Under the pieces are notes generated by a model. The model was given only the letters and a program-made list of their open reading frames with translations. It made no database searches and was not told the origin of the DNA. A program made the position numbers and the translations under genes. Positions 63,480-64,000 of a DNA stretch of 64,000 nucleotides are shown piece after piece. Source of the stretch: Pseudomonas sp. (GTDB taxonomy: Bacteria; Pseudomonadota; Gammaproteobacteria; Pseudomonadales; Pseudomonadaceae); contig NZ_JAUYNT010000006.1 of the NCBI RefSeq assembly GCF_030698175.1, positions 146,432 to 210,431 of the forward strand. Reading direction: 5' to 3'. How positions within the stretch are numbered: position 1 is the first letter of the stretch; the number at the start of each line of letters is the position of its first letter.

Positions 63480-63648
63480 GGGGGGGTGCATGTCCTCTAG
63501 TGCTTGGTACGCCCGAACGACGGGGGGAGCCACGTAGCGCCGCACGCTGTGATTTCAGATAGGGGGGGGTCGAAGATCTAGCCAAGGCCGGATGTCGAAC
63601 GACGGGGGGAACCTCGTTCACAACGGCGGGAAAAATAGGGTGGGGGGG
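63480..63648. repeat. G-tract cluster near the right end
   Basis: Five runs of 6-8 G lie at 63480-63486, 63522-63527, 63562-63569, 63604-63609 and 63642-63648. The 15-base direct repeat cgaacgacgggggga occurs at 63514 and 63596, 82 bases apart. No gene is visible. The function is unknown. Confidence 0.6.
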
Positions 63649-63721
63649 CCTTTTCGAAGGTGCGCGACTGTGAGTTGAGTCTGGCTAATAAACGATCACA
63701 AACAGGCCAGCAGCCGGCGCG

Positions 63722-63744
63722 GTGTATCCCCACGTGTATCCCTA
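63722..63744. repeat. arm-type repeats near attR
   Basis: gtgtatccccacgtgtatcc continues to 63744 and parallels the pair at 53933-53956 near attL (gtgtatccccacctgtatcc). Copies at both ends fit integrase arm-binding sites. Confidence 0.6.
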
Positions 63745-63788
63745 AGCAGCCAACAAGCCTACAGGCCACGTATTTACTGGATAGTTAT

Positions 63789-63833
63789 AGTCTCCCTCGG
63801 CACCAAATAGCAGTATCTGTAAGCCTCTACCAG
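63789..63833. repeat. right attachment site (attR)
   Basis: A degenerate copy of the 47-base attL sequence (agtctccctcgg, then caccaaatag). It lacks two G of the tRNA acceptor end and differs at about five further positions. It is what remains of the original tRNA 3' end if the element replaced it. Confidence 0.7.
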
Positions 63834-63902
63834 GCTACAGACCCAGAGAAACCGGCCCTAGCAGACTGTGTGAAAACCTGGCGGTCTGAGCTGGAGATGT
63901 AG

Positions 63903-63935
63903 AAAATGCCCATATCGTGAGATATGGGCATTTTT
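63903..63935. terminator. hairpin with T run beyond attR
   Basis: aaaatgcccatat and atatgggcatttt form 13-base arms with a 6-base loop, followed by T residues. It lies outside the element. No gene is visible in the last 170 bases of the window. Confidence 0.75.
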
Positions 63936-64000
63936 GGTTATGCATTACATCCAAGGCGAGGCGCGCAATCAGGACAGTTTGTTTCCGGTATCACTGGACG

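Larger units (their letters stand above)
53800..63833. mobile_element. P4-like integrative element in tRNA-Leu
   Basis: About 10 kb is bounded by direct repeats derived from the tRNA 3' end and carries, left to right: tyrosine integrase, inverted repeat A, an unknown protein, two HTH/AlpA-like proteins, two unknown proteins, a leader RNA region, three small genes, a primase-helicase, a serine recombinase and inverted repeat B. No capsid, tail, lysis, relaxase or type IV secretion genes and no resistance or toxin genes are visible. The overall plan resembles satellite phage P4 or a similar integrative plasmid-like island. Confidence 0.85.

Noticed and set aside
63480..63648. G-quadruplex call for the G runs
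   Set aside because: The runs are about 33-36 bases apart, too far for a standard intramolecular quadruplex; reported only as a repeat cluster.
63660..63902. 80-codon frame spanning attR
   Set aside because: It crosses the attachment site and has no coding support.

Overview
The window is chromosomal DNA from a Pseudomonas-like gammaproteobacterium. The evidence is GC-rich coding, Pseudomonas-type REP/REPIN palindromes, and two gene blocks whose order matches, from memory, the Pseudomonas aeruginosa chromosome. One block is usp / uup / slt / yegS / FGGY kinase / glpD-like / FAD oxidase / AraC / moeA / moaB / mobA (1.2-18.7 kb). The other is queA / tgt / yajC / secD / secF / glycine-zipper protein (47.5-53.6 kb). 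A fused glucosylglycerol-phosphate synthase/phosphatase at 26.6 kb suggests a salt-tolerant species (inference).

Layout: 0-9 kb holds housekeeping and cell-wall genes (ABC-F ATPase, lytic transglycosylase, MOSC protein, lipoprotein, CheV). 9-16 kb holds a lipid kinase and a leftward three-gene carbohydrate kinase / glycerol-3-phosphate dehydrogenase / FAD oxidase set, with a divergent AraC regulator. 16-19 kb is molybdenum cofactor synthesis. 19-31 kb is accessory: a DUF5610 protein, an ArsR regulator with a fatty acid hydroxylase, agmatine deiminase, an MFS carrier, the osmolyte enzyme, a globin, and two paralogous ZapB-like/ZapA-like gene pairs. A lower-GC, cysteine-bearing autotransporter follows at 31-33 kb, then hrpA. 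A MerR regulator diverges from a set encoding an M24 peptidase-fold protein, an epoxide-hydrolase/SDR fusion and a metal-dependent hydrolase. Pirin, an MgtC-family membrane protein, rmuC, a GreA/B-like protein and the queA-tgt-yajC-secDF export/tRNA-modification operon follow.

From 53.8 to 63.8 kb a compact mobile element of about 10 kb is inserted at the 3' end of a tRNA-Leu(CAA). It carries a P4-type tyrosine integrase, AlpA-like regulators, unknown proteins, and an operon of three small genes ending in a TOPRIM/DUF927 primase-helicase, then a serine recombinase. No capsid, conjugation or obvious cargo genes are visible. I find two linked signals resembling satellite phage P4. (1) A leader at 58.15-58.42 kb has a candidate promoter, an intrinsic terminator, a roughly 75-nt closed RNA fold with a UUCG hairpin, and a short segment complementary to two flanking copies of ttggtca. 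This is the layout of P4 CI-RNA immunity. (2) Two inverted copies of a roughly 134-bp repeat, packed with GTGTTC/GAACAC hexamers at matching spacings (many multiples of 9 bp), flank the replication genes. This resembles the P4 ori/crr pair. Both are read directly from the sequence; their functions are inferred.
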